A stretch of 59,369 bases of DNA, taken from contig JADMIJ010000016.1 of assembly GCA_015478655.1 (NCBI GenBank), forward strand, positions 1-59,369, written 5' to 3'. Of this stretch, positions 8,765 through 17,278 are shown piece by piece. Position 1 is the first letter of the stretch, and every line of letters begins with the position of its first letter. A model generated the notes under the pieces. That model was not told the origin of the DNA, ran no database searches, and was given only the letters and a program-made list of their open reading frames with translations. Both the position numbers and the translations under genes were made by a program. Source of the DNA: Acidimicrobiales bacterium. GTDB taxonomy: Bacteria; Actinomycetota; Acidimicrobiia; Acidimicrobiales; RAAP-2.

Positions 8765-8856
8765 GGTGAGTCTCCTTCCGACCGGCCACCCCGGTGCGGG
8801 GGCGGACGGTTTCGGTCTGTATCGAGCCGATGGCGGTGAAATGACTCTAGGGCGAG

Positions 8857-8880
8857 AAACTTGACCGTGCGGTCAAGTTT
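8857..8880. promoter_or_regulatory. 24-bp palindromic operator between thiolase and thioesterase
   Basis: Perfect arms AAACTTGACC (8857-8866) and GGTCAAGTTT (8871-8880) flank the 4-nt spacer GTGC. The TTGACC.....GGTCAA core resembles operators of TetR-family regulators of acyl-CoA metabolism. A TAGAGT hexamer on the minus strand (8849-8844) could be the thiolase -10. Confidence 0.75.
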
Positions 8881-8916
8881 GCCCCCGGGAAGCACTCCGG
8901 TGAGCCAGCCTGGCAC

Positions 8917-8922
8917 TACGGT
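8917..8922 (+). promoter_or_regulatory. -10 box of leaderless thioesterase promoter
   Basis: TACGGT ends 7 nt before the GTG at 8930, the spacing expected for a leaderless transcript. Confidence 0.5.
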
Positions 8923-8929
8923 CAGGGAG

Positions 8930-9418
8930 GTGAAGCATCGGATCAGGGATATGGACCGCTGGCTGGGAAACGGCGGCATGGAACTCATCGGCACCGTGGG
9001 GGCCTCGTTCGACGACTACGGCGTCGACGGCGAGGACCTCGGATGGGTCGCCGGCGGGTTCGTACCCACACCGGTGGCCTGCAATCCCCACGGCGTGGTG
9101 CAGGCCGGGGTGCACGGGTTGCTTCTCGACGCAGCCATGAACTTCGCCATCAACTCGGCGCTCGGCGGTCGTGAGCGGACCCGTGGGACCCTGGAGATGA
9201 AGGTGGAGACCATGCGACCCGCCATGGCGGGGGAGGCCTACCGGCTCCGCGGTGAGGTGGTGCGCATGGCCCGACAGGTGGCGTACGCCGAGGCCACGGT
9301 GAGCGATGCCAAGGATCGGATGATCAGCCGTTCGACGGGGACCTTTCTGCTCCATCGTGATTCCGGGGACGGGCCGAAGTCTGATGCGGCCCGTTCCTCG
9401 GAGTCCTCGGGGGACTAG
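8930..9418 (+). CDS. PaaI-like hotdog-fold thioesterase
   Basis: A 162-residue single hotdog domain. The segment NPHGVVQAGVHGLLLDAAMN is the typical active-site helix with the HGG-like turn of PaaI/YbgC thioesterases that hydrolyse acyl- or aryl-CoA esters. The GTG at 8930 is chosen because a TACGGT -10 box lies 7 nt upstream; ATG 8951 is the alternative. A longer in-frame reading from 8861 would start inside the palindromic operator and is unlikely. Divergent from the thiolase, it probably belongs to the same acyl-CoA regulon. Confidence 0.8.
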   Translation: MKHRIRDMDRWLGNGGMELIGTVGASFDDYGVDGEDLGWVAGGFVPTPVACNPHGVVQAGVHGLLLDAAMNFAINSALGGRERTRGTLEMKVETMRPAMAGEAYRLRGEVVRMARQVAYAEATVSDAKDRMISRSTGTFLLHRDSGDGPKSDAARSSESSGD

Positions 9419-9435
9419 CTCGGCAGAGCCCCTTC

Positions 9436-10215
9436 GTGACGCAGTGGTTGTCGGGCGTCGCCAGCATCCGTCCGGCTCTTTGGCCGGAGTCCCGTGAATC
9501 GAGCACCGCCGTGGGCCGTTCCGTTGCCGCCGAGGTCGCCGTATGCCAAGTGTGCGAAGGACCGACGCACGCTCGGTTCGCCCTCTGCTACTGCTGCCGG
9601 GTCCTCGTCCGCCAACTGAAGATGCCCCTGGTCCCGATGGTGGCGGTGGCCGACTACCGGATCGGCGACGCGCTGCATCGAAGGCTCCGCGGCTACAAGG
9701 ACGCCCCGGTAGCTGAGGCCCGCCGCAACTGCGTCGCCCAGCTCATCTCCCTGCTCGACTCCTGGATGGAGGCCAGCGGGCCCCAGCTGCGCCGTCGATT
9801 CGGCTCGGGTTGGGATGTGGTGGCAACGGTGCCGTCATCCCATCGTCCGTCGGGCGCTCCGTTCGACGCCGTCGTTTCCGCGGTCCGTGCACTCGATGGC
9901 CTCCACCGCCCGGTGCTGGTGCGCGGGCCCGCTCCCACCGGGCATCTCGCGGCCGATCGCCGCGGGTTCGCACTGGGCCCGGAGGTCGATCGTGATTGGC
10001 TCCGCCACCAGACGGTTCTCGTGGTCGACGACAGCGTTGTCACCGGGGCCCGGGCTCAGAGCGCGGCGGCCGCCCTCCGGCTCGGCGGGGCCCGCGTGGC
10101 GGGGGTGGTGGCTGTCGGCAGGGTGGTGGCGCAGAAGGTTGGAGGTCGCGTGAGCCTTCAGAGCCCGGTCCCGCCCTCCACGGCCCGGACGGCATCGGCG
10201 CTCGCCGTCGGCTAG
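9436..10215 (+). CDS. ComF-like phosphoribosyltransferase
   Basis: A 259-residue protein of the ComF/GntX type. An N-terminal Cys cluster (CQVC at about 37-40 and CYCC at about 51-54) resembles the zinc-binding part of ComF. A type I phosphoribosyltransferase domain follows, with the PRPP loop VLVVDDSVVTGARAQSA near 195-211. Related proteins are associated with DNA uptake or nucleotide salvage; the substrate here is unknown. The GTG at 9436 is 17 nt after the thioesterase stop, so co-transcription is possible, but no clear ribosome binding site supports this exact start. Confidence 0.72.
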   Translation: MTQWLSGVASIRPALWPESRESSTAVGRSVAAEVAVCQVCEGPTHARFALCYCCRVLVRQLKMPLVPMVAVADYRIGDALHRRLRGYKDAPVAEARRNCVAQLISLLDSWMEASGPQLRRRFGSGWDVVATVPSSHRPSGAPFDAVVSAVRALDGLHRPVLVRGPAPTGHLAADRRGFALGPEVDRDWLRHQTVLVVDDSVVTGARAQSAAAALRLGGARVAGVVAVGRVVAQKVGGRVSLQSPVPPSTARTASALAVG

Positions 10216-10224
10216 ACCGAGGAC

Positions 10225-11163
10225 ATGCTCCTCCGGATCTTCACCGAGCCCCAGCAGGGGGCGACCTATCAAGACCAACTGGCCGTGGCCCAGGCGGCAG
10301 AGTCACTGGGTTTCGATGCCTTCTTTCGGAGCGACCACTACCTGACCATGGCCGACGACGGTGGGCTGCCCGGGCCCACCGACGCCTGGGTCACGTTGGC
10401 CGGGATCGCCCGCGAGACGACCCGTATCCGGCTCGGCACGCTGATGACCGCGGCCACCTTCCGACTTCCGGGCCCACTGGCCATCTCGGTGGCCGAGGTC
10501 GACGCCATGAGCGGCGGGCGCGTGGAACTGGGAATCGGAGCCGGGTGGTACGACACCGAGCACACCGCCTACGGGATCCCGTTCCCGCCGCTGGGTGAGC
10601 GGTTCGAACGACTCGAGGAGCAGCTGGCCATCACCACAGGCCTGTGGTCGACACCGGTGGGGGAGCGGTTCAACTTTGCCGGCCGCCACTACCGGGTCAC
10701 CGACAGCCCGGCCCTGCCCAAACCCCATCAACGACCCGGCCCGCCGGTGATCATCGGCGGAGGTGGGAGACAGCAGACGCCGCGACTGGCGGCCACCTTC
10801 GCAGCCGAGTTCAACATGCCCTTCTCGTCGCCGACCGACACGGCCGACCAGTTCGAACGGGTGCGCGGCGCCTGCGCATCGTCCGATCGCGATCCTTCGT
10901 CCATGGTCTTCTCTGCAGCGCAGGTGGTGTGCTGCGGTCGCGACAGCGCCGAGATCGCCAGGCGGGCGCGTTCGATCGGGCAAGAGGTGGACGCGTTGCG
11001 GGCGAACGGCTTGTGTGGCACTCCGGACGAAGTGGTCTCCAAGCTGTCGACATTCGCCGGCCTGGGAGCGACCCGGATCTACTTGCAGGTGCTCGACCTG
11101 CACGACCCCGAGCACCTGGCGCTGCTCGGCCAGGAAGTGCTGCCCCGCTGCGCCACGCTGTGA
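10225..11163 (+). CDS. LLM-class F420-dependent oxidoreductase
   Basis: A 312-residue luciferase-like TIM-barrel enzyme. The N-terminus, SLGFDAFFRSDHYL, TTRIRLGTL and GRVELGIGAGWYDTEH are typical of F420-dependent reductases of the subgroup with the C-terminal GTPDEVVSKL motif. These enzymes transfer hydride between coenzyme F420 and diverse substrates; the substrate cannot be told. ATG 10225 has GAGG 4 nt upstream and follows the ComF-like stop by 9 nt, so the two may be one operon. Convergent with the next gene across a GC-rich hairpin. Confidence 0.88.
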   Translation: MLLRIFTEPQQGATYQDQLAVAQAAESLGFDAFFRSDHYLTMADDGGLPGPTDAWVTLAGIARETTRIRLGTLMTAATFRLPGPLAISVAEVDAMSGGRVELGIGAGWYDTEHTAYGIPFPPLGERFERLEEQLAITTGLWSTPVGERFNFAGRHYRVTDSPALPKPHQRPGPPVIIGGGGRQQTPRLAATFAAEFNMPFSSPTDTADQFERVRGACASSDRDPSSMVFSAAQVVCCGRDSAEIARRARSIGQEVDALRANGLCGTPDEVVSKLSTFAGLGATRIYLQVLDLHDPEHLALLGQEVLPRCATL

Positions 11164-11175
11164 CCGCGCCGGCAG

Positions 11176-11194
11176 GGCGGGGCCTGGCCCCGCC
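11176..11194. terminator. GC-rich hairpin between convergent genes
   Basis: GGCGGGGCC (11176-11184) and GGCCCCGCC (11186-11194) form a very stable stem. There is no T-run on either side, so it would be a hairpin-only, possibly bidirectional terminator. Confidence 0.5.
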
Positions 11195-11223
11195 ACGTAC
11201 TGGGTCGGGCCCCCGGGGTCTGC

Positions 11224-12237
11224 TCAGGCGGCCGGCGTGCTGGCATCGCCCAAAGGCCAGCGTTCAGCGACGAGGGAGAGCGACTGCGCCCTGGCCTCGA
11301 AGGAATGGGCTCGGGTGGACACCATGATCTCGTCGGCGTCGGTGCGCTCCGCCAGGTCGATCATCCCTTGGTGGACGGTGTCGGGATCGCCGACCAGGTG
11401 GGTCGAGGTGGCGGCGTCGATCAGAGCCCGCTCGGCCGGGGTGTAGCGGTAGGCCGCCGCCTCCTCGGGGGAGGCGATCGGTGCCAGCCGCCCCGTCCGG
11501 AGTTGCAGGATAGTGAGCGCCGACGGGCCGGCCAGCCACCTGGCCTCCTCGTCCGTGCCCGCGCACAGCACGGAGACGGCCGCCATGACGTGCGGGCGCT
11601 CGAGGAGGAAGGAGGGTCGGAACCTGGCCCGGTACTGCGCCAGGGCCGGGTCCAGTTGGTCCGGGCTGAAGTGGTAGGCGAAGGAGAAGGGAAGCCCGAG
11701 CAGGCCGGCCAGTTGGGCGCTGAAGGTGGACGAGCCCAGCAGCCACATCTCCGGGAGGTAACCCCGACCCGGCACGGGGGCGGGATGGGTCGGGGGACCG
11801 TCGCTCTCGGCCAGGTAGTTGATGAGCTCGACCACGTCCTCGGGGAAGGAATCAGCGCCGACATCCGCCGTGCGACGCAGGGCGCGGGCCGTGGTCGGGT
11901 CGGTCCCCGGCGCCCGTCCCAGTCCCAGGTCGATCCGTCCGGGGTGGAGGGCCTCGAGCGTGGCGAACTGTTCGGCGATGACGAGAGGCGAATGATTGGG
12001 AAGCATCACGCCACCGGCGCCGAGCCGCAGGGTCGTGGTGGCGTCGGCCAGGTGGCCGATGAGCACGGCCGGAGCTGAGCTGGCCACCGCCGGCATACCG
12101 TGGTGCTCGGCCACCCACATGCGCCGGTAGCCGAGCCGTTCGACCACTCCGGCCAGGCGAGTCGTGTCGTGAAGGGCGTCGGCGGCAGTGGACCCGCGGG
12201 CCACCGTGGCCAGGTCGAGCACGGAGAGCGATGGCAC
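11224..12237 (-). CDS. LLM-class flavin-dependent oxidoreductase (MsnO8-like)
   Basis: A 337-residue bacterial-luciferase-like monooxygenase. The segments [38 protein letters not shown] and [17 protein letters not shown] are the signature of the MsnO8/YhbW subgroup, which normally uses FMN rather than F420. The start is GTG 12237; no better upstream start or strong ribosome binding site is seen. It stands between convergent and co-directional redox genes with no pathway context. Confidence 0.88.
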   Translation of the reverse strand: MPSLSVLDLATVARGSTAADALHDTTRLAGVVERLGYRRMWVAEHHGMPAVASSAPAVLIGHLADATTTLRLGAGGVMLPNHSPLVIAEQFATLEALHPGRIDLGLGRAPGTDPTTARALRRTADVGADSFPEDVVELINYLAESDGPPTHPAPVPGRGYLPEMWLLGSSTFSAQLAGLLGLPFSFAYHFSPDQLDPALAQYRARFRPSFLLERPHVMAAVSVLCAGTDEEARWLAGPSALTILQLRTGRLAPIASPEEAAAYRYTPAERALIDAATSTHLVGDPDTVHQGMIDLAERTDADEIMVSTRAHSFEARAQSLSLVAERWPLGDASTPAA

Positions 12238-12364
12238 GCCTATGCAACACCGGTCGGGCGCGTCCGCTTCCCGGCATCGGGCCGGGCCCGGATCAGCCCG
12301 GTGAGCCAGTCAGCTGCTCGATGCGGCCAGGGTCCCGACCATGGGGTCCTGGTCTTGTCCGGGC

Positions 12365-13132
12365 TCAGAGCCCGGGACTGCTCTGCATCAGGCCCCCGTC
12401 GGCGATGATGGTGGTGGCGGTGAGGTAGCTGGCGCCGTCGCCGGCCAGGAAGGCCACGATGCTGGCGATCTCCTCGGGCTCTGCCAGTCGACCCATGGGA
12501 ATGGCCGCGTCGAGGGTGCGCAGTGCGTCTGGATCAGCCACCGTGGCCTTGTTGATGGGGGTGTCCACCGCCCCCGGCCCCACACCGACCACGAGGATGT
12601 TGTGAGGAGCGAGTTCCACCCCGGCGGTGCGGGTCAGCATGCGCATGCCGCCCTTGGAGAGGCAGTAGGCGGTGTTTCCGGGCATCGGCCAGTCCTCGTG
12701 CACGGAGGTCATGTTGATGATCCGGCCCCCGTCGCCCTGGGCGATCATCTTGGTGGCGGCCAGCTGGGTCCCGAAGAACGCGCTCTTGAGATTGATGTCC
12801 ATCACCTTGGCGTACTGCTCCTCGGTCGTGTCGAGCACCGAGGTCCGGGTCTCCACGCCGGCATTGTTGACCATGATGTCGAGCCGGCCGAAGGTGGTGA
12901 CGGCGGTGTCCACCAGCGTGCGCAGGTCGTCCACCTTGCTCACATCCGCCTTGACGCCGATGACCCGATCACCCAGCCCCCGTAGCTGCGCCTCGAGCTG
13001 GACCTCGGCCTTCTCGTCGGAGATGTAGTCGATGACGATGCTCGCCCCCAGTTCGGCCAGGGCCAAGACGACTGCCTTGCCGATACCGCTGTTGCCACCG
13101 GTCACGACGGCCACTTTTCCGTGCAGAGTCAT
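12365..13132 (-). CDS. short-chain dehydrogenase/reductase (glucose dehydrogenase-like)
   Basis: A 255-residue classical SDR. It shows the nucleotide-binding GGNSGIGK near the N-terminus, NNAG, catalytic Ser in NMTSVHED and Tyr-x-x-x-Lys in AYCLSKGG. The acidic residue after beta-2 (IDYISDE) and overall sequence are closest in type to glucose 1-dehydrogenase or 3-oxoacyl reductase families. ATG 13132 is preceded by AGGAG at a suitable distance, which favours it over the upstream GTG at 13192. Substrate unknown. Confidence 0.9.
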   Translation of the reverse strand: MTLHGKVAVVTGGNSGIGKAVVLALAELGASIVIDYISDEKAEVQLEAQLRGLGDRVIGVKADVSKVDDLRTLVDTAVTTFGRLDIMVNNAGVETRTSVLDTTEEQYAKVMDINLKSAFFGTQLAATKMIAQGDGGRIINMTSVHEDWPMPGNTAYCLSKGGMRMLTRTAGVELAPHNILVVGVGPGAVDTPINKATVADPDALRTLDAAIPMGRLAEPEEIASIVAFLAGDGASYLTATTIIADGGLMQSSPGL

Positions 13133-13267
13133 GTCGCTCCTGTCGGGCGGAGACCGGGCATCGTCGGCAGTGACGGTCCGACTTCCGCCCACGGAGTCGA
13201 CCGCGGAGGCGATCCTAATTGGTGGTCGACCACGTGGCCGTGGTGAACCGCGGTTCAGAACCGTGGT

Positions 13268-13993
13268 TCAGGACCCGGGCAGGAGGTCGGTGAGCATCGT
13301 CGACACCTCCCGCACCGCGGGGGAGTCCATGACCCCCGGTGACTGGACCCGACCCGCCATCAGGTTGGGCCAGCCGACCCAGACGCCGCCGACCTGAATC
13401 GCCGACGCGAAGCCCCATTCGGCCCGGGTGAGGCAGAGCATGCCAAGGACCGGCACCTGCGACCAGTACGGGGTCGAATTGAGCGAAGCCCTCACCGCCT
13501 CCATCTGGCGCGCCACCTGCTCAACCGAGGAGGTGCAGTTTCGGCGCCCGACATGCAGCTCGTGCGGCCCGAGGTTGCCGATCGACCCGGGGCGCATGGT
13601 GTGCACCAGGCCCTTGTAGTGCTTGGTGTCGATGACGAACACCCCGGCACAGGAGACGGCGATCAACTTGATGCTGTCCCTCGATCCGGGGACGCGTCGG
13701 TCGTCGAGCACGACGATCCCGTCCCCCTCGAGGAGACGCAGCCGCGCCCGGGCCCGGCGGTCGACTTCGGCACGGGTCACCCACTTGCGGGAAGCCGGCG
13801 ATCCCACGCTGCGTCGGCGCCACGGTTCACCCGCACGCGCCCCGCCGTCGGTCGCCGGCCGGCTCGCCAAGGGACTCTGCTGCCGCTCCGCCCGCTGCTC
13901 CTCCGGCGCCGCCCGGAAATCGAGGTCGCCCTGGGCCGGCGTCGATGCTGACGTCGGCTCCACCCGTGCACCCGGCTGTGATGTCTCCCCCAT
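13268..13993 (-). CDS. NERD (nuclease-related) domain protein
   Basis: A 241-residue protein with a disordered, Ala/Arg-rich N-terminal third and a NERD-like domain from about residue 85, recognised by DSIKLIAVSCAGVFVIDTKHYKG. In NERD proteins the acidic residue and Lys of such a segment correspond to restriction-endonuclease-type catalytic positions, but nuclease activity is rarely shown. The ATG at 13993 lies 7 nt after a TACGAT -10 box and is preferred over ATG 14002, which overlaps that box. No partner helicase or methylase is nearby. Confidence 0.78.
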   Translation of the reverse strand: MGETSQPGARVEPTSASTPAQGDLDFRAAPEEQRAERQQSPLASRPATDGGARAGEPWRRRSVGSPASRKWVTRAEVDRRARARLRLLEGDGIVVLDDRRVPGSRDSIKLIAVSCAGVFVIDTKHYKGLVHTMRPGSIGNLGPHELHVGRRNCTSSVEQVARQMEAVRASLNSTPYWSQVPVLGMLCLTRAEWGFASAIQVGGVWVGWPNLMAGRVQSPGVMDSPAVREVSTMLTDLLPGS

Positions 13994-14000
13994 CGCCTCC

Positions 14001-14006
14001 ATCGTA
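14001..14006 (-). promoter_or_regulatory. -10 box of leaderless NERD gene
   Basis: TACGAT on the minus strand ends 7 nt before the ATG at 13993. Confidence 0.55.
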
Positions 14007-14237
14007 GAAGAAGGGGGCGCTGAAGTGGGGCTTCACCCCGGCCATGGCACGGTCCACACGTCTTTGTGACTCGCCCGCCCCGGTGGGCACCGCCGCAGTG
14101 CCCCCAGCTTGCGAAGGGATGCACAAGCAAATTGTTGCTGGCTATTCCTTTCTCTCCGGCTGAGCGCGATGATTTGCTAGGACGACACAGCAGGTGTGTT
14201 GCTGCACGTCTGCGAACGCTGTGCAAGGGGGAAGTCG

Positions 14238-14669
14238 ATGCTCGTTTCGAACCTGCTCGAAGGAAAAGGAACGATGGTGGCCACAACCACGATGGCGGCG
14301 ACCGTGGGCGACGTCGTGGCCGACCTGGCCCGGCACCGCATCGGAGCACTGGTCGTGTCGTCCGATGGCCGCCAGATCGACGGGATCGTGTCGGAGCGGG
14401 ACATCGTGCTTCACCTGAGTGACCTTCGCGTCGAGCCGCTGGCCGCACCGGTGGTTTCGATCATGTCGACCACTGTGCACACGTGCTCACCCGTCGATGA
14501 CGTGGAGTCGATCATGAATCTGATGACCGAGCACCGGATCCGTCACGTGCCCGTGGTGGAGGACGGCCGACTGTGCGGGATCATCAGCATCGGGGACGTG
14601 GTGAAGAGCCGCATCCAGGAGCTCGAGAAGGACCGCAACGAGCTGATGGAGTACATCATCGCCCGCTGA
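14238..14669 (+). CDS. tandem CBS-domain protein
   Basis: A 143-residue protein consisting of a CBS pair. Repeat one covers about 15-70 (VGDVVADLARHRIGALVVSS...IDGIVSERDIV) and repeat two about 80-130 (VDDVESIMNLMTEHRIRHVPVVEDGRLCGIISIGDVV). Such stand-alone modules bind adenine nucleotides and act as energy sensors. ATG 14238 has GGGGGA 6 nt upstream, a clear start. It does not carry an effector domain and its partner is unknown. Confidence 0.9.
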   Translation: MLVSNLLEGKGTMVATTTMAATVGDVVADLARHRIGALVVSSDGRQIDGIVSERDIVLHLSDLRVEPLAAPVVSIMSTTVHTCSPVDDVESIMNLMTEHRIRHVPVVEDGRLCGIISIGDVVKSRIQELEKDRNELMEYIIAR

Positions 14670-14719
14670 CGACGCCGCGGGCCGGAGCGGGCCCGTACGG
14701 CGATGGTGGGGATTGCCCC

Positions 14720-14725
14720 TAGTCT
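14720..14725 (+). promoter_or_regulatory. -10 box driving a leaderless mini-ORF
   Basis: TAGTCT ends 6 nt before GTG 14732, which opens a 22-codon frame overlapping the start of the CbiX-like gene. Confidence 0.5.
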
Positions 14726-14731
14726 CGGGCG

Positions 14732-14800
14732 GTGGCGCATTTCGCAGCTGGCGACCCCCTGGGACCAACAGCTCGCCCGGGGTCGGCATGGGGCCGGTGA
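14732..14800 (+). CDS. putative 22-codon leaderless upstream ORF
   Basis: GTG 14732 starts a 22-codon frame (beginning M-A-H-F-A-A-G-D) that stops with TGA at 14798-14800. The stop overlaps an in-frame GTG of the CbiX-like gene as GTGA, the geometry of translational coupling. The peptide has no recognisable motif. Its existence rests on promoter position and overlap, not on homology. Confidence 0.35.
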   Translation: MAHFAAGDPLGPTARPGSAWGR

Positions 14801-15282
14801 CAACGAACCCCGGCGCCGACGCGACCATGCGTGGCATGTCCCCGACGGAGGAACAGATCGGGATCGTGATCGTCGATCACGGGTCTCGACGCCACGAGGC
14901 AAACCGGCGTCACGAGCTCTTCGTAGAGGAATGGCGCCAGCGGGGCGGGTTCCGGATGGTGGTGCCGGCCCACATGGAGTTAGCCGAGCCGTCGATCGCC
15001 ATGGCCTTCGACGCCTGTGTGGCCGGTGGATGCACCACCGTGGTGATCGCTCCGTACTTTCTGTGGCCAGGCAGCCACTGGGATCGCGACCTGCCCGACC
15101 TGGCGGCCGAGGCCTCCGGGCGCCACCCGGGCGTCCGGTACCTCGTCGCCGCCCCGCTCGGCCCCCATCCCCTGCTGGCGGACATCGTTGAACAGCGTGT
15201 CGAGCACTGCCTGGCCCACTCGGCCGGCAACGCACCCGAGTGTGATGTGTGCGTCGGCACCGGCCGTTGCCGGCTGCGCTGA
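14797..15282 (+). CDS. CbiX/sirohydrochlorin chelatase-like protein
   Basis: A 161-residue single-domain class II chelatase relative. The N-terminal GIVIVDHGSRRHEANRRHEL carries the metal-binding His after the first strand, and VVIAPYFLWPGSHWDRDLP is the second typical block. It ends with CDVCVGTGRC, a three-Cys cluster reminiscent of the C-terminal clusters of some sirohydrochlorin chelatases. It probably inserts cobalt, iron or nickel into a tetrapyrrole. GTG 14797 is chosen because it overlaps the stop of an upstream mini-ORF; 14788, 14827 and 14836 are alternatives. No other cobalamin or siroheme gene is adjacent. Confidence 0.78.
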   Translation: MTTNPGADATMRGMSPTEEQIGIVIVDHGSRRHEANRRHELFVEEWRQRGGFRMVVPAHMELAEPSIAMAFDACVAGGCTTVVIAPYFLWPGSHWDRDLPDLAAEASGRHPGVRYLVAAPLGPHPLLADIVEQRVEHCLAHSAGNAPECDVCVGTGRCRLR

Positions 15283-15307
15283 CCCGACCGGCGCCCTGTC
15301 GGCGCAG

Positions 15308-16402
15308 TCACGAGGAGCTGCAGCGGTCTCCGAGCCACGGCCGCTGGCCGTCGAGGGCGTAGAGGGCCACGGCCACCGTGTCCTGATCGGCCTTGGAGGC
15401 GGTGTTGGGCGCCACACCGACCAGGTCGGGACGTCCGGCAGCTTGGGCGGCGGAGTCCCACGTGGGCTGGCTGAACTGGAAGGCTCCCATGTACAGCCCA
15501 TCGGGGGACACGGCCTGGTAGTCGCCACCCGACTCCGCCTGGACCACGCACTGGAGGAACGGGTTGAGGGCGGGATCCGATCCGCCGGCTCCGGTGGGGG
15601 CCGCCACGGGGGAGCCCGCCCCTGAGGCTGGAGCAGAGCCCGTCGACGCCGGGGCCCGGGAGGACGAGCCCTTGCCCGCCCGCTGGGCGGCAGCCACCGC
15701 CGCGGCGGCTGCCGATGCCTGGGCCGCAGCCTGGGCGGCGACCGCGGTGGCCAGCTGCCCGGTCACCTGGGCGTGAAGCGACTCCAGCTGGGTCTGACTG
15801 CTGTCAGCCTGTCCGAGGTCCGCGGCCCGCTGTGCCTGGTCGGATTGGTCCTGAGCCTGCTGCTGGCGCAGCACCGCCTGATGGGTTTGCAGGGCACCCT
15901 GGGCCGTCCGGAGTTGGTCCAGTGCCGTCGTCACGTTCCCGACCGCGATGCTGGTGTACTCGCTCGCTGCCTGCGCTGTCTCCTGGCTCCCGCTGAACAG
16001 GCCGGCCGTCGAGCCGGATGCCCCGGTCCCGTAGTCCATGTAGGACTTGACGGCCTGGCGCCGGACGAGGCCGGCTTTGGCGCTGATCAACTGCTGGTCC
16101 TGTCCGATCTGCTGGCCGATCTGTGCGACGGCCTGACCGTCGGCCGCCACCCTGGCTGACGCGAGGGAGTACTGCTGGCGGAAGGCGCCCACCTGCAATT
16201 GCTGCTGGACGAGCTCCTGTGAGATCGTCCGGGCCCGCGCCTGCAAGTCGCCGATCTGATCCGCCCCGGCGGGTCGAGGGAGCGTGACCACCGTCACGGT
16301 GGCGGTGGCGACGAGGGTAGAGAGGACCAGTGCCGAGATCGTGCGCCGGAGATGCCCTCGTGCTGTCTGTCCCGCCAGCGGGGTGGACCGGGCGTAAAAC
16401 AC
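15308..16402 (-). CDS. secreted coiled-coil protein with Rpf-like transglycosylase domain
   Basis: A 364-residue exported cell-wall enzyme. A signal peptide or anchor covers about 20-47. A long Gln/Ala-rich coiled coil (about 50-240) resembles the RipA/CwlO-type N-terminal domain. An Ala/Ser/Gly linker leads to a C-terminal transglycosylase-like domain (about 285-364), with the probable catalytic Glu in VVQAESGG, GAFQFSQPTW and a Cys pair. It likely cleaves peptidoglycan during growth or resuscitation. GTG 16402 has GGGAGA 5 nt upstream. Confidence 0.88.
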   Translation of the reverse strand: MFYARSTPLAGQTARGHLRRTISALVLSTLVATATVTVVTLPRPAGADQIGDLQARARTISQELVQQQLQVGAFRQQYSLASARVAADGQAVAQIGQQIGQDQQLISAKAGLVRRQAVKSYMDYGTGASGSTAGLFSGSQETAQAASEYTSIAVGNVTTALDQLRTAQGALQTHQAVLRQQQAQDQSDQAQRAADLGQADSSQTQLESLHAQVTGQLATAVAAQAAAQASAAAAAVAAAQRAGKGSSSRAPASTGSAPASGAGSPVAAPTGAGGSDPALNPFLQCVVQAESGGDYQAVSPDGLYMGAFQFSQPTWDSAAQAAGRPDLVGVAPNTASKADQDTVAVALYALDGQRPWLGDRCSSS

Positions 16403-16557
16403 AATGGTCTCCCAATGTAGCCGGTGGGGTTACGGAGCGCCAAGGGGGTCCCGAACGGAGCGGCCCTCGAGCGCGGCACGGGGACGCCCTCGGAGTCGAG
16501 CCGACGCAGCATGGGATCCGCCGTCACACCAGTGAAACGGCTGGTGAGAGGGTGTGC

Positions 16558-17118
16558 CTAGAGGTGCGGGAGCAACTGGGTGGCCAGGGCCTCCACCTGG
16601 GCCAGCGAGGCCGACCCGGTGATCAGCAGGGAGGCCGACCCCTTCAGGACGACGATGGTGCTGTTGGTGATCGAACCGGCGGAGAGCGTGGACGAAAAAG
16701 CCTGATCGCCGAGGCCGGAGACCGGCGTGGTGGTCTCACCTTGGGTGACGAATTGAGATTTGGAGGCGACGAAGGCCGAGGCGTTGGTGCTGGTGTCGAT
16801 GCGGACGATGACCGACTGGGGCGGGTTGATCGACTTGTAGGTGCAGACGGTCACCGATCCGTTCACGTCGGACTGCGGGGCGCCCACGGCTGTGCCCAGG
16901 GCGGCGTTCACGGTGGACGCCGGCGCCAGGGCGCACAACACGGGCCCTCCCGAAGCGCTCCCTCCGGTCGACGACGAGCCGCTCCCACCGCCGAGGGAGC
17001 TCGTCGTGGACGACGAACCACCGGAGGAACTCGAGCAAGCGGCAAGGCCCAAGGGGAGGGTGACTGCGAGCACACGCATGAAGGTGCGGGAGCGGTGACG
17101 ACGGGGGGGACGTTGCAT
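16558..17118 (-). CDS. secreted lipoprotein (DUF3558-like)
   Basis: A 186-residue lipoprotein. A basic N-terminus and hydrophobic stretch end in the lipobox LGLAAC (Cys about 28), followed by a Ser/Gly/Thr-rich tether to about residue 60. The globular part has two cysteines (VLCALAP and TVCTYKS) and resembles DUF3558-type lipoproteins; function unknown. ATG 17118 is fixed by a TATCGT -10 box 6 nt upstream. An upstream in-frame start at 17340 would put 74 low-quality residues before the signal peptide and is rejected. Confidence 0.8.
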   Translation of the reverse strand: MQRPPRRHRSRTFMRVLAVTLPLGLAACSSSSGGSSSTTSSLGGGSGSSSTGGSASGGPVLCALAPASTVNAALGTAVGAPQSDVNGSVTVCTYKSINPPQSVIVRIDTSTNASAFVASKSQFVTQGETTTPVSGLGDQAFSSTLSAGSITNSTIVVLKGSASLLITGSASLAQVEALATQLLPHL

Positions 17119-17124
17119 CGGCGA

Positions 17125-17130
17125 ACGATA
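17125..17130 (-). promoter_or_regulatory. -10 box of leaderless lipoprotein gene
   Basis: TATCGT on the minus strand ends 6 nt before ATG 17118. Confidence 0.6.
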
Positions 17131-17278
17131 ACCGTCCCGTCCGTCGCCACGGGTGACCCCCACCGGCAACCGCCGGGCCCGTCGTCGTCGCTGGCGCGGA
17201 TCCTCCGGTCGGCTTGACGGGCCGGCCCTTCGACTGCTGCGATGGGGCGGCTGCCGCCCGACGACAGAGAGGCTGGAG

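Noticed and set aside
13268..13993. NERD protein as part of a defence island
   Set aside because: No helicase, methylase, toxin or mobile gene is nearby; NERD domains are also common in ordinary genes.
14670..14796. Possible cobalamin riboswitch before the CbiX-like gene
   Set aside because: The interval is too short and no B12-box-like sequence is visible.
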